The notes: generated from the sequence alone by a model not told the origin. 64,000 nt of DNA from Dyella japonica A8 (GCF_000725385.1 NZ_CP008884.1:3038001-3102000), one strand, 5' to 3'. Shown: positions 1-10,311, counted from the first letter of the stretch. Numbers and translations are program-made.

Positions 1-2
1 CG

Positions 3-704
3 CCCACGCAGCAGCGGTTGCTCGAAACAGCGGCGGGTCGTGGCAAGCCGCTGGTGGTGGTCCTGATGAGCGGCAGCGCCGTAGCCATGACCTGGGCCAG
101 GGATCATGCGGACGCGATACTGGCGGCATGGTATCCCGGCGAGCAGGGCGGCACCGCCATCGCGCAGACGCTTGCTGGCGTCTTGAATCCCGCTGGGCGC
201 CTGCCAGTGACGTTCTATCGAGACGCCCGCGATCTGCCGCCTTTCATCGATTACGGCATGAGGGGACGCACCTACCGGTATTTCCAGGGTGAGCCGTTGT
301 ATGCGTTTGGCGATGGGTTGAGCTACACGACTTTCGCCTATGACGCGCCGCGTCTGTCCGCCCGGCAGTTGAGGGCGGGCGAACCACTGGGCGTCACCGT
401 GGATGTGCGCAACACCGGCACGCGTCGTGGCGATGAGGTGGTGCAAGTGTATCTGGCGTATCCCGATGCGACTGATGCGCCACGCCGCGCCCTGGTGGGC
501 TTTCAGCGTGTGTCACTGGCGGCGGGTGAGCAGCGGGCCGTGCCGTTTCATCTTGATTCGCGCGCCCTGAGTCTGGTGGATGCAGAAGGCGTGCGTGCCG
601 TGAGGGAGGGGCGTTACGAACTGTTCGTGGGCGGTCGCCAGCCCACGGCAGGGCAAGCGCCGGTGACATTCACCATCACCGGGCACGCGGACCTGCCGCG
701 CTGA
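3..704 (+). CDS. GH3 beta-glucosidase, C-terminal part (5' end outside window)
   Basis: This is the C-terminal third of a family 3 glycoside hydrolase; the reading frame is already open at the left edge, so the start and the N-terminal TIM barrel lie outside the window. The first ~100 residues form the end of the GH3 C-terminal alpha/beta domain, with the family signatures AWYPGEQGGTAIA and LNPAGRLPVTFY. The last ~100 residues are a fibronectin type III-like domain (VRNTGTRRGDEVVQVYL). Such enzymes release terminal beta-linked glucose or xylose in the periplasm or outside the cell. A GH29 fucosidase gene lies convergently just downstream, so the pair may act on the same plant or fungal glycans, although they are not co-transcribed. 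Substrate cannot be told from this fragment. Confidence 0.93.
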   Translation, partial: PTQQRLLETAAGRGKPLVVVLMSGSAVAMTWARDHADAILAAWYPGEQGGTAIAQTLAGVLNPAGRLPVTFYRDARDLPPFIDYGMRGRTYRYFQGEPLYAFGDGLSYTTFAYDAPRLSARQLRAGEPLGVTVDVRNTGTRRGDEVVQVYLAYPDATDAPRRALVGFQRVSLAAGEQRAVPFHLDSRALSLVDAEGVRAVREGRYELFVGGRQPTAGQAPVTFTITGHADLPR

Positions 705-784
705 GAGCGCCAGTTCGGCGGAAGACATGCACCGATCCCCGCACGTTTTCCAGCACGCCGTTCCGCCAGCCGGGTTATCGATGG

Positions 785-812
785 CCGGCGCGCGAGCACC
801 GTCGCGCGCCGG
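785..812. terminator. GC-rich hairpin between convergent genes
   Basis: An 11-bp perfect stem (CCGGCGCGCGA at 785-795 and its complement at 802-812) with a 6-nt loop lies between the convergent GH3 and GH29 genes. It has no T tract, so it is a plausible but not canonical bidirectional terminator. Confidence 0.45.
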
Positions 813-819
813 TGGCGAT

Positions 820-2187
820 TCAGGGCGAGGGCAGCGGTGCCGCGTTGAAGACCTGGAATTCGCGGATGGATGCGGCGCCCACACTGGACAGGATGTTCAG
901 GCGCACGCGCTGCGCCGTGACCCTGGGGAACACGTCGATCTTCATGTGCCCGATGGCTTCGGCGCCCGCGACGGCATGCCATGCTTTGCCATCGAAGATT
1001 TCGATGGCGTATTTGCGCACATGCTGACCGTCGTCCAGCCATTCCATGGCGAGCGTGCGGTCGAACGTGACCGGGTGGCCGAAATCCACCTCGATCGTCG
1101 CGTGTCGCGAGCCGGCGGGTGCAGACCAGAACGTGTCCTTGTTGCCATCCAGTGCCGCTTCAGTGTTTTCATCCGTGGCTGCATGGTGGCGGGCCAGGTT
1201 GCTCGCGTCACCGTAGCGCTCGCGCAGCGCCTTGCCGAACGCATCGAGGCGGGCGACGTCGGCCTCTGGGAGCTGGCCGTGGCGATCCGGCGCGATGCCC
1301 AGCATCAATTGTCCGCCGCGCCCCACGCTGTTTTCCCACGTGTCCACGAGCTTGGCCACGCTCTTGAGGGTGCTTTCGTCATGGGGGTGCCAGAACCAGT
1401 GCAGGTCATGCAGTGGCGTGTCGACCTCGACCGGACGCCAGCGCTGGTAGCCATGCCGATCGATGACGTTCCAGTTCTCGCCACGGATATAGCCGTCCTC
1501 CTGGCCCACCCAGCGGATGTCGCCGTACTCGAACAGGCCCATGTCGGCAAATACCATGGCGTTCGGTTGATAGGTTCGCAGCGTTTCGATGTAGCGCGGA
1601 AAGTCGTAAACGTGCCCGGCACTGCCCGCGCCATCGAGCCACCACTCGACGAGCGGGCCGTAGTGTTGCGCCAGCTCCTCGACCTGGGCCTGGTAGTAGG
1701 CGTCGTAGGCCTTTGGTTCGCCGTAGCGGGGCTCGTGTCGGTCCCAGGGCGAAAGATAGACGCCAAACTCAAGTCCCTCGGCGCGCGCCGCGTCGGAGGC
1801 AAGCTTGACCAGGTCGCCCTTGCCACCCATCCACGGGCTGCTCTTCACCGAGTAGTCGCTCTGGGTCGTCGGGTACAGCGCGAAGCCGTCGTGGTGCTTG
1901 GCCACCATGACCATGTAGCGCGCCCCGGCAGCCTTGCTGGCCCGGGCCCATTGCACGGTATCCACGTGGTCGGGATCGAACACTTTGGGGTCGGCCTTGC
2001 CATCTCCCCATTCCCGGTCGAGGAAGGTATTCGTGCCGAAATGCACGATCACGCCGAATTCAAGATCCTGCCAATGAATCTGCTGGGGAGAGGGTTTGAT
2101 GTCAGTCGTGCCTTGCGCCATCGCCGCATGTGGCAGGAGGGCGCAGGCCATGGCGGCGCCAAGAAGTGTGCGGGCAAGTCGCGTCAT
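820..2187 (-). CDS. alpha-L-fucosidase, GH29, exported
   Basis: A 455-residue GH29 alpha-L-fucosidase that hydrolyses terminal alpha-linked fucose. It begins with a Sec signal peptide (about residues 1-25, ending AAMA). The catalytic TIM barrel follows (about 30-320) with family motifs VHFGTNTF, AKHHDGFALY and EWWLDGAG; Asp185 in the last motif fits the nucleophile position. The C-terminal ~120 residues resemble a discoidin/F5-8 type C carbohydrate-binding domain. The start has a good AGG ribosome site (AAAGGTAGAGC before ATG). The protein is likely periplasmic. It converges on the GH3 gene. An inverted repeat lies 26-41 bp upstream of the start and could be an operator. Confidence 0.93.
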   Translation of the reverse strand: MTRLARTLLGAAMACALLPHAAMAQGTTDIKPSPQQIHWQDLEFGVIVHFGTNTFLDREWGDGKADPKVFDPDHVDTVQWARASKAAGARYMVMVAKHHDGFALYPTTQSDYSVKSSPWMGGKGDLVKLASDAARAEGLEFGVYLSPWDRHEPRYGEPKAYDAYYQAQVEELAQHYGPLVEWWLDGAGSAGHVYDFPRYIETLRTYQPNAMVFADMGLFEYGDIRWVGQEDGYIRGENWNVIDRHGYQRWRPVEVDTPLHDLHWFWHPHDESTLKSVAKLVDTWENSVGRGGQLMLGIAPDRHGQLPEADVARLDAFGKALRERYGDASNLARHHAATDENTEAALDGNKDTFWSAPAGSRHATIEVDFGHPVTFDRTLAMEWLDDGQHVRKYAIEIFDGKAWHAVAGAEAIGHMKIDVFPRVTAQRVRLNILSSVGAASIREFQVFNAAPLPSP

Positions 2188-2212
2188 GCTCTACCTTTGA
2201 CATGGGTCATCG

Positions 2213-2228
2213 GGACGTAAAGACGTCC
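2213..2228. promoter_or_regulatory. inverted repeat upstream of the fucosidase
   Basis: GGACGT-AAAG-ACGTCC is a perfect 6+4+6 inverted repeat 26-41 bp ahead of the fucosidase start. Its position fits an operator overlapping the promoter or leader. No matching regulator gene is adjacent. Confidence 0.4.
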
Positions 2229-2375
2229 ATAAGATAGAGGTCATTAAAGGCTACATAAAAGCGTACTGTCAATGAATTGCAGTAAGAATTCTTGTGTGAA
2301 ATCAACTGGATTTCGCCAGGGTTTTTCTTTGCCTGCCGGCTTGCGTGACCAAGCCTTGAGTCGTGGCCAGTGGAC

Positions 2376-3236
2376 TCAAGCGCCCGCTTGCAGGAGGGCG
2401 GCAACCTTTCGGGCCGTGGCCTTCGCCGAGCCGGGGTTCTGGCCCGTGACCAGCCGCCCATCGACGACCACGTTCGACACGAAGGGCAGCAGCGCCTTTT
2501 CGTACAGCGCGCCACGATCCTTCATGGCCTGCTCGGCGTTGTAGGGCACGTCCTTGGCGACTCCGGCGAGAACTTCCTCTGGCCAGGCGTAGCCGGTGAG
2601 CTTGCGGCCAGCGACCAGCAGGGTGCCGTCCGAGAGTGTGGTGTTAAGCAGGCCGCAATATCCGTGGCACACGGAGGAGACGATGCCGCCGCGCTCGTAG
2701 ATGTCCCGGGTGATGTGCTGCAAGCCGGCATCATCGGGGAAATCCCACATGACGCCGTGGCCACCGGTGAAATAGATGGCATCGTATTCCATGGGGTTGA
2801 TGTCTTCGGGGCGCGCTGTGGTCCTCAGCAGTTCCTGGCTGCGCGGGTCGGTCAGCCATTGCTTCACCGAGGCATCCGCCAACGGCCATTTCAGGGAGCG
2901 CGGCTCCAGTGGCGATACGCCACCCTTGGGGCTTACCAGGTGTTGTTCGAAGCCATGTTCCGCAAAGACGTGCCAGGCATGCGTAAGTTCAGAAAGCCAC
3001 AGGCCAGTCAGGTGATGGGGGTCGGCATAGTGCGACACGTTGGTGACGACGTGCAGAATGCGCTTGGCCATGGTGGAACCATCCTTCAAGGGAGTGCGGT
3101 CTGGGGTGAGTTCACTCGCCACGCTTCTGGAAGAAAGCAGGGGTAGCGCCACGGAGGCCGCGGCCAGGACACCGGCACCGATCACCACCCTGCGGCGAGA
3201 CCTGTTGACGACGTCGACGTTATCTTTGGCGCCCAT
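2376..3236 (-). CDS. Tat-exported DJ-1/PfpI family protein
   Basis: A 286-residue protein with a twin-arginine signal (SRRRVVIGAG, about residues 13-45) followed by a class I glutamine-amidotransferase-like DJ-1/PfpI domain. The nucleophile elbow is SSVCHGYCGLL with Cys190; TGGHGVMWDF is the usual preceding loop. DJ-1 relatives of this subgroup are glyoxalase III/deglycase or chaperone-like enzymes, but the periplasmic location predicted here is unusual. The signal peptide is nearly the same in sequence as that of the alpha/beta hydrolase at 7947-8945, although the catalytic folds are unrelated. The ribosome site is weak. It is transcribed in the same direction as the fucosidase but well separated from it. 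Confidence 0.87.
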   Translation of the reverse strand: MGAKDNVDVVNRSRRRVVIGAGVLAAASVALPLLSSRSVASELTPDRTPLKDGSTMAKRILHVVTNVSHYADPHHLTGLWLSELTHAWHVFAEHGFEQHLVSPKGGVSPLEPRSLKWPLADASVKQWLTDPRSQELLRTTARPEDINPMEYDAIYFTGGHGVMWDFPDDAGLQHITRDIYERGGIVSSVCHGYCGLLNTTLSDGTLLVAGRKLTGYAWPEEVLAGVAKDVPYNAEQAMKDRGALYEKALLPFVSNVVVDGRLVTGQNPGSAKATARKVAALLQAGA

Positions 3237-3335
3237 ACTAGAACCATGGCTTCAGGTGAGTACGGCCGCCGGCATCCATCCGGCGGACCGTCTACGGGTT
3301 TATGTCGAACCCAGGGCTTCATCAACCCTGGAGCA

Positions 3336-4817
3336 TCAAGCCCCTTGATGCAGCCCCGGGGCCGGTGTTTCGGGAGGCGGCAGTCGCCTGGATTTGAGTG
3401 TCGCCGCCAGGGCCAGATCCATGAATTTGCCGAACGGCGCCCGGAGCAGGCTCGGCAGGTTCCAGCGGCCCTGGATGAACACGCCCTTGGCGTGGCTCAT
3501 CGCCCGGAAGCCTTCAATGCCGTGATACGCACCCATGCCGCTCGGCCCGATGCCTCCGAAGGGCAGGTCATCCTGCGCAACGTGCATCATGGTGTTGTTG
3601 ATGCCGACATTGCCCGAGGTGGTGCGGGCCAGCAGTTCTTCGCCGTCGGCATCACGGTTTCCGAAGTAGTAGAGCGCCAGTGGCCGGGGGCGGGCATTGA
3701 TGTAATCGATGACTTCGCCCATCGTCCGATAGGTTCGCACTGGCAGGATGGGGCCGAAGATCTCCTCCTGCATGATGGCGGCCTCGTCACCGGCACTGAC
3801 AACCAGCGTGGGGGCAAGCGTGCGCACGCGATTGGCGGCGTGCTCCGGATGATTGCCCGCCTTGATCACCCGCGCACCTTTTCCACGTGCATCCTCGAGC
3901 AGATTTTTCAGGCGCTCGTAGTGACCGTGGCTGACGATGGATGTGTAGTCCGCGCTGGTGGGGCCAGCCGGATAGAAGCGGCGTACCGTGGCATCGAACT
4001 GCGTGATGAATGCTTCGGCATCATCTTCGTGCACCAGCGCATAGTCGGGAGCCACGCAGGTCTGCCCGGCGTTGGCCAGCTTGCCGAAGACAATGCTTCC
4101 CATGGTGCGTTCGTTGACCTGGCCGCGCGCCACCACCGTCGGGCTCTTGCCGCCCAGTTCCAGAGTGACGGGTACAAGATGGTCGCTGGCAGCCTTCATC
4201 ACCTTGCGACCCACCTGCGTGCTTCCCGTGAACAGCAAATGGTCGAAGGGCAGGCCGCTGAATGCCGCACCCACCTCCGGCCCGCCGAGCACCACCGCCA
4301 CTTCATCGGGGCGAAACGTCTCGGTCAGCAGTTTTTTCAATACGTCACTGGTGCGCGGCGTCAGTTCCGAGGGCTTGAGCATCGCGCGATTGCCTGCGGC
4401 CAGGGCCGTCGCCAACGGGATGAGCGTCAACGAGATCGGATAGTTCCACGGCGCCATCACGCCGATGACGCCCTTGGGCTGGTGTTCTACGTAAGCCTTG
4501 CCGCTGCGGTAGGTGAAGGCGACATGTCGACGTTCGGGCCTCATGAAGCGGCGCAGTTTCCGGGTCAGGTAATCGACGGACTGGATCACGCCGACCAGTT
4601 CCATCACCGCCGTCTCGTGTCGCGAGCGGTGTCCGAAATCGGCGCTCACGGCTGCCTCCAGTTCGTCGCGGTAGGCCAGCACCGCGGCGCGCAGGCGGGC
4701 GAGGTGATCTTTTCGCTGCTGGATCGACGGGGCGCCTTCGCGGAGAAAAGCGGCGCGCTGCCGAGTCAGCAGGGCTGCAGCGTCAATCTGGGAAGTGGCT
4801 TCTGGGGCGAGCGTCAT
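3336..4817 (-). CDS. coniferyl-aldehyde dehydrogenase-like NAD(P)+ aldehyde dehydrogenase
   Basis: A 493-residue aldehyde dehydrogenase that oxidises an aldehyde to the acid with NAD(P)+. The general base Glu220 lies in LELGGKSP and the nucleophile Cys254 in GQTCVAPDY. The Rossmann and linker motifs APWNYPISL and FTGSTQVG are also present. The PDY context after the cysteine and the short N-terminus place it near the coniferyl-aldehyde dehydrogenase group. The frame stays open for 120 codons upstream, but that stretch overlaps the next gene and is low-complexity Arg/Pro/His, so the ATG at 4817 is preferred. It lies 35 bp downstream of the acetoacetate-decarboxylase-family gene and is probably co-transcribed with it from the MerR-type promoter at 5816-5846. 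Confidence 0.92.
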   Translation of the reverse strand: MTLAPEATSQIDAAALLTRQRAAFLREGAPSIQQRKDHLARLRAAVLAYRDELEAAVSADFGHRSRHETAVMELVGVIQSVDYLTRKLRRFMRPERRHVAFTYRSGKAYVEHQPKGVIGVMAPWNYPISLTLIPLATALAAGNRAMLKPSELTPRTSDVLKKLLTETFRPDEVAVVLGGPEVGAAFSGLPFDHLLFTGSTQVGRKVMKAASDHLVPVTLELGGKSPTVVARGQVNERTMGSIVFGKLANAGQTCVAPDYALVHEDDAEAFITQFDATVRRFYPAGPTSADYTSIVSHGHYERLKNLLEDARGKGARVIKAGNHPEHAANRVRTLAPTLVVSAGDEAAIMQEEIFGPILPVRTYRTMGEVIDYINARPRPLALYYFGNRDADGEELLARTTSGNVGINNTMMHVAQDDLPFGGIGPSGMGAYHGIEGFRAMSHAKGVFIQGRWNLPSLLRAPFGKFMDLALAATLKSRRLPPPETPAPGLHQGA

Positions 4818-4852
4818 GATGCACCTGTCGGGCAACGGCAACGAAAACGGAT

Positions 4853-5767
4853 TCAATGCGGATCGAAGGCGTTCAGCGGTGTGGGCATGTTCAACACCAC
4901 CTGGGCGTCCTTGATCACGTCGTATCGAACGATCCTTGATGCGCCCAGTCCGTCCAGCAGCTGGCTCATGGGGCCGCCTTGACGCAGGAGTTCCACGTCC
5001 TGAGGAAACAGGCGCTGGGCAAAGGCCAGCGTATTGGTCTGCACAACCGTTTGATGCCAGGCCCCGTCGATCTGATGGACCATGGTGGCGGTGCTCATGC
5101 GGGACTGAGGGGTGACACGCCGGAGGGCGGGAAGCGGCGAGCGAACGGAAAGGTCGGGCCTGCCGTCCGGGCCGTACATGCATGCGCGAACCTCGTCATC
5201 GATCGAGACGTCCATATCCGCGAGCCACTTGGGCAATTGATAGCCCTGGACGCCACGCACGCGTGCAATTTCGGTCGTGACCGGCAGGGCCAGCACATGC
5301 GCGCAGAAGCTGCGTCGCCGCATGGAAGACAGCAACTCCCGTGTTGGCGAGCCCGTGGCGCCGGGTCGGCGGATTACTACGGCGATCGACGCCTCGTCAT
5401 AGGGGTCGTTATCGCAGACCGCATACGAAAAGAACGTCAGCGCCACCAGGCCGGTGCCGGGCAGGGCGCGCAAAGGTTCCAGGGGTGCCGGAAGCATGGC
5501 GCGCAGCCGTGCAAGCGGCGCCTGCATCAGGAGTTGGACGTTGCTGGTTCGATAGTAGAAGTTCGGCGCCCAGGTTGGGCCCACGCGGGAGGGCACCTGC
5601 TGCTTGGGAATGCGGCGAAAGAAATCGATGTTGCCGGCGGCGGGATCGCGGGCGACTTCGTCCAGATTCGGGTTCATCCGAAAGCGGTCGTAATACCCGC
5701 CTTCCCGTACCGGAACAAGGTAAGGACCGTAGTTGACCTGAGTGAACCGCCTTTCCATGTACGCCAT
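4853..5767 (-). CDS. acetoacetate decarboxylase family protein
   Basis: A 304-residue member of the acetoacetate decarboxylase (ADC) fold family. The region around residues 75-190 carries the family pattern, ending in VQGYQLPKWLA; Lys180 is in the position of the Schiff-base lysine of true ADCs. Many family members act as decarboxylases, hydratases or aldolases on beta-keto acids, so the reaction is not assigned. It is the first gene of a probable two-gene operon with the aldehyde dehydrogenase, and its promoter has the architecture of a MerR-activated promoter. The adjacent divergent MerR gene is the obvious regulator. Start ATG at 5767 has AAGG close upstream; an alternative ATG is three codons in. 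Confidence 0.85.
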   Translation of the reverse strand: MAYMERRFTQVNYGPYLVPVREGGYYDRFRMNPNLDEVARDPAAGNIDFFRRIPKQQVPSRVGPTWAPNFYYRTSNVQLLMQAPLARLRAMLPAPLEPLRALPGTGLVALTFFSYAVCDNDPYDEASIAVVIRRPGATGSPTRELLSSMRRRSFCAHVLALPVTTEIARVRGVQGYQLPKWLADMDVSIDDEVRACMYGPDGRPDLSVRSPLPALRRVTPQSRMSTATMVHQIDGAWHQTVVQTNTLAFAQRLFPQDVELLRQGGPMSQLLDGLGASRIVRYDVIKDAQVVLNMPTPLNAFDPH

Positions 5768-5815
5768 GACCTTAGAGAGGGAGAAAGGCCGGGTTTCGAG
5801 TGCCCCAGCTCCACA

Positions 5816-5846
5816 ACTCTAAGGTTCAATTCAACTTTAATGTCAA
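5816..5846 (-). promoter_or_regulatory. MerR-type promoter of the ADC/ALDH operon
   Basis: On the minus strand, TTGACA (5841-5846) and TAGAGT (5816-5821) are separated by 19 bp, the overlong spacing of MerR-activated promoters. The spacer holds the dyad AAAGTTGAATTGAACCTT, whose two halves match except for two positions. The same dyad recurs upstream of the OYE gene and both MerR genes. Confidence 0.72.
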
Positions 5847-5865
5847 GCTGCCCGGCCAGGGCGGT

Positions 5866-6336
5866 TCAGCCCCCGGAGGAACGGCGGGGCTTGGGCGGTT
5901 TGTGTGTGGCGCTTGGGCTCGGAGCTATCCCGTCTCCGTGGAGGCGTTCCATCACCCATTTGGCCCGGTCGATGCAGCTGAGGTCTTCGGGGCGGTTCTT
6001 GATGCTTTCGTAGGCCGTCAGGAGTTGGGCCTTGGTCGCTTCCAGGCGCTTTTGCATGGCCTCGATCTCGACCACTTTGCGCTGGATCGCTTCCAGGAGC
6101 TCCTCGTGCTGCCAGTGGCCCTTGGAGGCAATCGGGAGCAGGTGGCGAATTTCGTCCAGCGTGAACCCGGCGCTCTGGGCGCTGGCGATGATGTCCAGCA
6201 TCGCGGCTGCTTCGGGCGGGTAATCGCGGTAGCCGTTGGCTTTGCGGTCGACGGCATGGATCAGGCCGCTGGCCTCATAGAAGCGGATACGTGAGGCGCT
6301 TAGGCCACTCAGTTTTGCCAATTCACCAATTTTCAT
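5866..6336 (-). CDS. MerR family transcriptional regulator (copy 1)
   Basis: A 156-residue MerR regulator. The winged helix-turn-helix opens with MKIGELAKLSGLSASRIRFY (residues 1-20) and is followed by the long dimerisation helix (about 75-120). It has no conserved cysteine cluster, so it is not of the metal-sensing type and an organic or electrophilic effector is more likely. The start is placed at MKIG, matching its paralogue at 10312 and the family; an ATG three codons earlier is possible. No ribosome site is visible, so the message may be near leaderless. It sits between the ADC/ALDH operon and the OYE gene, both of which carry its presumed dyad, and has a dyad in its own promoter (6350-6376), implying autoregulation. 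Confidence 0.92.
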   Translation of the reverse strand: MKIGELAKLSGLSASRIRFYEASGLIHAVDRKANGYRDYPPEAAAMLDIIASAQSAGFTLDEIRHLLPIASKGHWQHEELLEAIQRKVVEIEAMQKRLEATKAQLLTAYESIKNRPEDLSCIDRAKWVMERLHGDGIAPSPSATHKPPKPRRSSGG

Positions 6337-6349
6337 ACATCGCATCGAG

Positions 6350-6376
6350 AAACGTTGACCTGCAAGTCAACTTTAA
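6350..6376 (-). promoter_or_regulatory. MerR operator in the copy-1 promoter
   Basis: A dyad with arms AAAGTTGAC and GTCAACGTTT (minus strand) lies 14-40 bp ahead of the MerR copy-1 start. It is almost the same as the element upstream of MerR copy 2 (10270-10297). Confidence 0.6.
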
Positions 6377-6465
6377 GCCTGTGCCCGACAAGACTGTCAA
6401 GGGTTATCTCCGGTGACTCACGGTTGAACGAGGCCAGGAGAAGGGAATAAGCGGGCCATTGGGGC

Positions 6466-6496
6466 TTGACATTAAAGTTAACTTTAACTTTATAGT
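6466..6496 (+). promoter_or_regulatory. MerR-type promoter of the OYE gene
   Basis: TTGACA (6466-6471) and TATAGT (6491-6496) flank a 19-bp spacer that contains the perfect dyad AAAGTTAA-CT-TTAACTTT (6474-6491). This is a textbook MerR-activated promoter layout. It also rules out a start codon upstream of 6500 for the OYE gene. Confidence 0.82.
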
Positions 6497-6524
6497 TAAG
6501 CCATTGCCTATGAGAGGTCACCCC

Positions 6525-7799
<1,275 letters not shown>

Positions 7800-7911
7800 G
7801 CGAGCGCAGTGGGAAAGGTGGCCGCGCCCTGCGCGATGCGCGGGCTGGCTTCTGCGCCGCTCCGGGAGTTTCAGCGGCGGGTGAGGGCAGGTGAGTGGTC
7901 GGGTGGTGGTA

Positions 7912-7941
7912 AAGGCGGACTCTCCGCGGAGAGTCCGCCTT
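7912..7941. terminator. perfect 30-bp palindromic terminator
   Basis: A 13-bp stem (AAGGCGGACTCTC at 7912-7924 and its complement at 7929-7941) with a CGCG centre lies between the convergent OYE and hydrolase genes. The palindrome is complete through its centre. The A/T ends give weak tracts on both strands, so it probably serves both genes. Confidence 0.72.
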
Positions 7942-7946
7942 GACGC

Positions 7947-8945
7947 CTAGCCCTTGATGAACGCCAGGATGTCCGCGTTGAGGACATCTGCGTTGGTCGT
8001 CAGCATGCCGTGCGGGTAGCCCGGATAGATCTTCAGCTTGGCGTTCTTCAGGAGCTTGGCGGACAGCACGCCGGCATCTTTGTACGGAACCACTTGATCG
8101 TCGTCGCCGTGCAGCACCAGGGCGGGCTGGGTGATCTTCTTCAGATCCTCGGTGAAATCCGTTTCCGAGAACGCCTTGATGCAGTCGTAGTGCGCCTTGA
8201 TTCCACCCATCATGCCTTGGCGCCACCAATTGCGAATGATGCCTTCGGACACTTTGGCGCCCGGTCGGTTGAATCCGTAGAACGGACCCGACGGCACGTC
8301 GAGAAAGAACTGGGCCCTGTTGGCGGCGAGCTGCTTCCTGAAGCCATCGAAGACTTCAATGGGCGTTCCGCCCGGATTGCTTGCGCTCTTCACCATGACC
8401 GGAGGCACTGCGCCAACCAGCACGATCTTGGCGGTGCGCTGCATGCCGTGTCGTGCAACGTAGGCCGCCACCTCGCCACCACCGGTGGAATGCCCGATGT
8501 GGATGGCGTCCCTCAGTTCGAGCGCTTCCGTCAGGGCCGCCAGATCGGCGGCGTAGTGAACCATGTCGTTGCCATCGGCCGTCTGGGTGGAGCGCCCGTG
8601 ACCTCGACGATCATGGGCGATTACCCGGAAGCCGTGTTCGACAAAGAACAGCATCTGGGCATCCCAGTCATCCGCGGACAGCGGCCAGCCATGACTGAAG
8701 ACAATGGGCTGGCCCTTGCCCCAGTCCTTGTAGAAGATCTCGACGCCGTCTTTCGTGACGATCTTGTTCCCTTCTTGCCGGCCACTCGCCGACGGGTGTG
8801 CCGGCTTCTCCGGTGTCGCCGCGCTCGCTGCGTCCGTGAAAGAAAGCAGGGGCAGCGCAACAGAAGCGGCAGCCACCACGCCCGCGCCAACGACCACTCT
8901 GCGGCGGGACTGGCTGACGATGTCGACCTTGTCTTTGTCACTCAT
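7947..8945 (-). CDS. Tat-exported alpha/beta hydrolase (chloroperoxidase/esterase type)
   Basis: A 332-residue alpha/beta hydrolase of the non-haem chloroperoxidase/arylesterase group with an N-terminal Tat signal ([10 protein letters not shown], residues 13-45). The triad is visible as Ser153 in GHSTGGGE, an Asp in GDDDQVVP (281-283) and His312 in YPHGML. It is a close paralogue of the cytoplasmic enzyme at 9133-9963, but only this copy carries an export signal, and that signal resembles the one on the DJ-1 protein at 2376-3236. The ribosome site is good (GAGAGGAG, 8 nt before ATG). The family hydrolyses esters or lactones, and perhydrolase activity is common; the substrate is unknown. Confidence 0.9.
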   Translation of the reverse strand: MSDKDKVDIVSQSRRRVVVGAGVVAAASVALPLLSFTDAASAATPEKPAHPSASGRQEGNKIVTKDGVEIFYKDWGKGQPIVFSHGWPLSADDWDAQMLFFVEHGFRVIAHDRRGHGRSTQTADGNDMVHYAADLAALTEALELRDAIHIGHSTGGGEVAAYVARHGMQRTAKIVLVGAVPPVMVKSASNPGGTPIEVFDGFRKQLAANRAQFFLDVPSGPFYGFNRPGAKVSEGIIRNWWRQGMMGGIKAHYDCIKAFSETDFTEDLKKITQPALVLHGDDDQVVPYKDAGVLSAKLLKNAKLKIYPGYPHGMLTTNADVLNADILAFIKG

Positions 8946-9132
8946 GACAACACTCCTCTCGTGATGATGCGGCGCTACACCCGTCCATGCGCACGATCAA
9001 ACGCCTCGATAAGGCCATCGAGCCATGGGCAAGTGCCCCCTCTTAACTCAGCCACCGTTGAAAAGGGCGATGGGCCGCCGATGGGCAGCCCACGGTTTCC
9101 ACAAGCGCCGGTGAGCGACAGGGATCCGCCGG

Positions 9133-9963
9133 CTAGCTGCGAATGAACGCCAGGAGATCCGCGTTGATGGTCTCTGCTTCGGTGGTGGGCATACCGTGCG
9201 GAAAGCCCTTGTAGATCTTCAGGGTGCTGTTCCTGGCGTACTTGGCGGAAAGCACGCCGGCATCCTCGTAGGGGACGATTTGATCGTCGTCGCCATGCAT
9301 TACCAGCACGGGAAGCGTGGCGCCCTTCAGGTCGTTCGTGAAGTCGGTCTGCGAAAAGGCGACGATGCCATCGTAGTGGGCCTTGGCGCTGCCCATCATG
9401 CCCTGGCGCCACCAGTTCCAGATGATGCCCTCGGAAGGCTTCGCATTCGGCCGGTTGTAACCATAGAACGGCCCCGCCGGTACATCGTGGTAGAACTGGG
9501 CGCGGTTGGCGGCCAGCTTTGCCTGGAGGTCGTCGAAGACACTCTTGGGCAGGCCGCCCGGATTGTTTGGCGTCTTCACCATGATGGGTGGCACGGCGCT
9601 GATCAGGACAGCTTTGGCGACCTTGTCTTCGCCGTGCCGCGCAACGTAGTGGATGACTTCGCCGCCGCCCGTGGAATGCCCGACGTGAACCGCCTTTTGT
9701 ACGCCGAGGTGTTTGACGACCGCCGCCACGTCGTCGGCGTAGTGATCCATGTCGTGCCCATCCCATACCTGGCTGGATCGGCCGTGGCCTCGCCGATCAT
9801 GCGCGATGACACGAAAGCCGTGCTGCAGGAAAAAGAGCATCTGGGCATCCCAGTCGTCCGCGCTGAGTGGCCAGCCATGGTGAAAGAAGATGACCGGGGC
9901 GTCCTTCGGACCCCAGTCCTTGTAGAAGATGTCAACGCCATCTTTCGTTGTGACGTATCCCAT
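9133..9963 (-). CDS. alpha/beta hydrolase (chloroperoxidase/esterase type), cytoplasmic
   Basis: A 276-residue paralogue of the hydrolase at 7947-8945 without any signal peptide. The nucleophile elbow is GHSTGGGE (Ser97), and the acid and His lie in GDDDQIVP and FPHGMP. The ATG at 9963 is chosen because GGGAG sits 8 nt upstream; a TTG five codons earlier is in frame. The two copies lie in tandem on the same strand with about 190 bp between them, which suggests duplication in place. A MerR copy lies upstream in the opposite direction. Confidence 0.9.
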   Translation of the reverse strand: MGYVTTKDGVDIFYKDWGPKDAPVIFFHHGWPLSADDWDAQMLFFLQHGFRVIAHDRRGHGRSSQVWDGHDMDHYADDVAAVVKHLGVQKAVHVGHSTGGGEVIHYVARHGEDKVAKAVLISAVPPIMVKTPNNPGGLPKSVFDDLQAKLAANRAQFYHDVPAGPFYGYNRPNAKPSEGIIWNWWRQGMMGSAKAHYDGIVAFSQTDFTNDLKGATLPVLVMHGDDDQIVPYEDAGVLSAKYARNSTLKIYKGFPHGMPTTEAETINADLLAFIRS

Positions 9964-10269
9964 GGTCGCTACTCCCAAGTGAGGTATCAGTTATCGGTCG
10001 AAGGCACACATTGCTGATGGCTGCTGGTGAGTGGTCGAGTGTTGCTCCTTGATGGAAAAGGATGAGAAGGAACCTGGTCGCCGATGGTTGAGGCAACGAG
10101 GTATGCAGAACGAGGGGAGGGTGCCGCTGTTTTTCGCAAGGCAAACGTCCGCCAAGGAAATCCAGGGGACGACCTGGATGGGCGGCTCGAATGATTCGAG
10201 CCGCAGAGGTACTCGCTGGTCGAGCCCATTCATCGTGCCGCCTTGTTGGACCGCCGTTCGACTGTAGGC

Positions 10270-10297
10270 TTAAAGTTGACTTCAATGTCAACTGTTT
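10270..10297 (+). promoter_or_regulatory. MerR operator in the copy-2 promoter
   Basis: AAAGTTGAC-TTCAAT-GTCAAC (10272-10292) with flanking TTAA and TGTTT lies 15 bp ahead of the MerR copy-2 start. It differs in only a few bases from the operator at 6350-6376. Confidence 0.6.
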
Positions 10298-10311
10298 CAT
10301 CGATGTAACTG

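Noticed and set aside
727..2220. A 497-codon open frame on the plus strand over the fucosidase
   Set aside because: It is an antisense shadow in G+C-rich DNA; the minus-strand frame has a signal peptide and GH29 motifs.
3246..4982. A 578-codon open frame on the plus strand over the aldehyde dehydrogenase
   Set aside because: Antisense shadow; low-complexity Arg/His composition, while the minus frame has intact catalytic motifs.
4818..5183. An N-terminal extension of the aldehyde dehydrogenase
   Set aside because: It overlaps the upstream ADC-family gene in another frame and has no family similarity; the ATG at 4817 is at the usual position.
8010..9146. A 378-codon plus-strand open frame over the hydrolase genes
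   Set aside because: It spans the end of one hydrolase and the gap to the next and is a composition artefact.
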